Below are positions 5,254-5,526 of a DNA stretch of 5,526 nt, in pieces. The position numbers and the translations under genes were made by a program. Origin of the DNA: an uncultured Aquificaceae bacterium. GTDB lineage: Bacteria > Aquificota > Aquificia > Aquificales > Aquificaceae. Numbering within the stretch: position 1 is the stretch's first letter; each line of letters starts with the position of its first letter. The notes beneath the pieces were generated by a model, which was not told the DNA's origin, made no database searches, and worked only from the letters and a program-made list of their open reading frames with translations. The DNA lies in the NCBI GenBank assembly GCA_938002625.1, contig CALLAD010000039.1:1-5526 (forward strand), written 5' to 3'.

Positions 5254-5526
5254 TGGTGGAGGCGGCGGGAATCGAACCCGCGTCCGAGAACTTTCGGATC
5301 CCAGAGCCTCTACAGGCTTAGCCAGTGTTTACTTCTGACCCTATGGCAGTCCACTGGCAAACTGCCGTAGGGCGAGCAGGGATCAATTTCGGCTTAGTCC
5401 CGCCCTGCACGGGCCAAGCCTACTCCCCTGTCTCTCAACCCTTCCCACAGCCCAGGGGTCAAGCCATGGGAGAGCCGCTGCCTTTAATTAAGCAGCGAGA
5501 GCGAGTTCCCTTTCGGGAAGTGTTTT
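5254..5526 (-). ncRNA. ssrA: tmRNA (SsrA), 3' portion, 5' end outside the window
   Basis: tmRNA rescues stalled ribosomes by acting as an alanyl-tRNA and then as a short mRNA that adds a degradation tag. On the minus strand the tag frame ends KTLPERELALAA followed by TAA (5490-5488); the start of the tag is beyond 5526. The 3' end is the tRNA-like acceptor strand CGCCTCC, discriminator A and an encoded CCA (5256-5254). The U at tRNA position 70 fits the G3-U70 alanine identity pair. The T arm GCGGGTTCGATTCCCGC occupies 5281-5265. Between tag and tRNA domain lie GC-rich inverted segments suited to the pseudoknots, for example CCCTACGGCAGT and ACTGCCATAGGG. The 273 bases present imply about 80-90 missing at the 5' side (acceptor 5' strand, PK1, resume codon). 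GC content is well above that of the neighbouring genes, as expected for a structured RNA in a thermophile. Confidence 0.95.
5506..5519 (-). other. GNRA hairpin inside the tmRNA tag-coding region
   Basis: On the minus strand TTCCC-GAAA-GGGAA is a perfect five-base-pair stem capped by a GAAA tetraloop. It spans the codons for part of the tag (LPERE). It would have to melt during tag translation. It may correspond to helix 5, which lies near the tag stop in other tmRNAs. Confidence 0.6.

Overview
The window looks like chromosomal DNA of a thermophilic bacterium, most likely from the Aquificota (Aquifex/Hydrogenobacter relatives). The protein genes are AT-rich, favour ATA for Ile and AGA/AGG for Arg, and encode Lys/Glu-rich proteins. 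The one structured RNA gene is clearly GC-richer. A free-standing 108-residue tRNA-binding protein of the Aquifex Trbp111 type is present. The phylum is inferred from composition and family resemblance; no search was run.

Layout, left to right. (1) Positions 1-140, minus strand: the first 46 codons of lipoyl synthase (lipA), cut by the window edge. (2) Positions 201-1199, plus: complete biotin synthase (bioB), divergent from lipA. (3) Positions 1200-1592: a 393-base gap between two convergent genes, densely packed with the hexamer TTCACA/TGTGAA (11 exact copies). Several copies fit the DnaA-box consensus TTWTNCACA. They flank an AT-rich core with a GGGCCCC cluster and six A-rich triplets of DnaA-trio type. 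It reads as a candidate replication origin (oriC) and is the most interesting part of the window. (4) Positions 1593-3119, minus: a ComM/YifB-family AAA+ protein. (5) Positions 3120-3176: a compact divergent promoter region whose -10 boxes almost touch the start codons. (6) Positions 3177-3992 and 4002-4328, plus: an E1-like MoeB/ThiF adenylyltransferase followed by the Trbp111-like protein, apparently one operon. (7) Positions 4325-5245, minus: a TudS (DUF523)-DUF1722 fusion whose stop codon overlaps that of the Trbp111-like gene. (8) Positions 5254-5526, minus: the 3' three quarters of tmRNA (ssrA). Its encoded CCA end lies only 8 bases upstream of the TudS-fusion start codon.

Functionally, sulfur chemistry dominates. 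LipA and BioB are radical-SAM enzymes that insert sulfur into lipoate and biotin. The MoeB/ThiF-like E1 activates sulfur-carrier proteins. TudS-type enzymes remove sulfur from thiolated uracil bases. The Trbp111-like protein, the TudS fusion and tmRNA also link the right-hand side to tRNA-shaped RNAs. lipA, comM and moeB lack Shine-Dalgarno sequences and have -10 boxes that predict leaderless or nearly leaderless transcripts. bioB and the Trbp111-like gene carry purine-rich ribosome binding sites.
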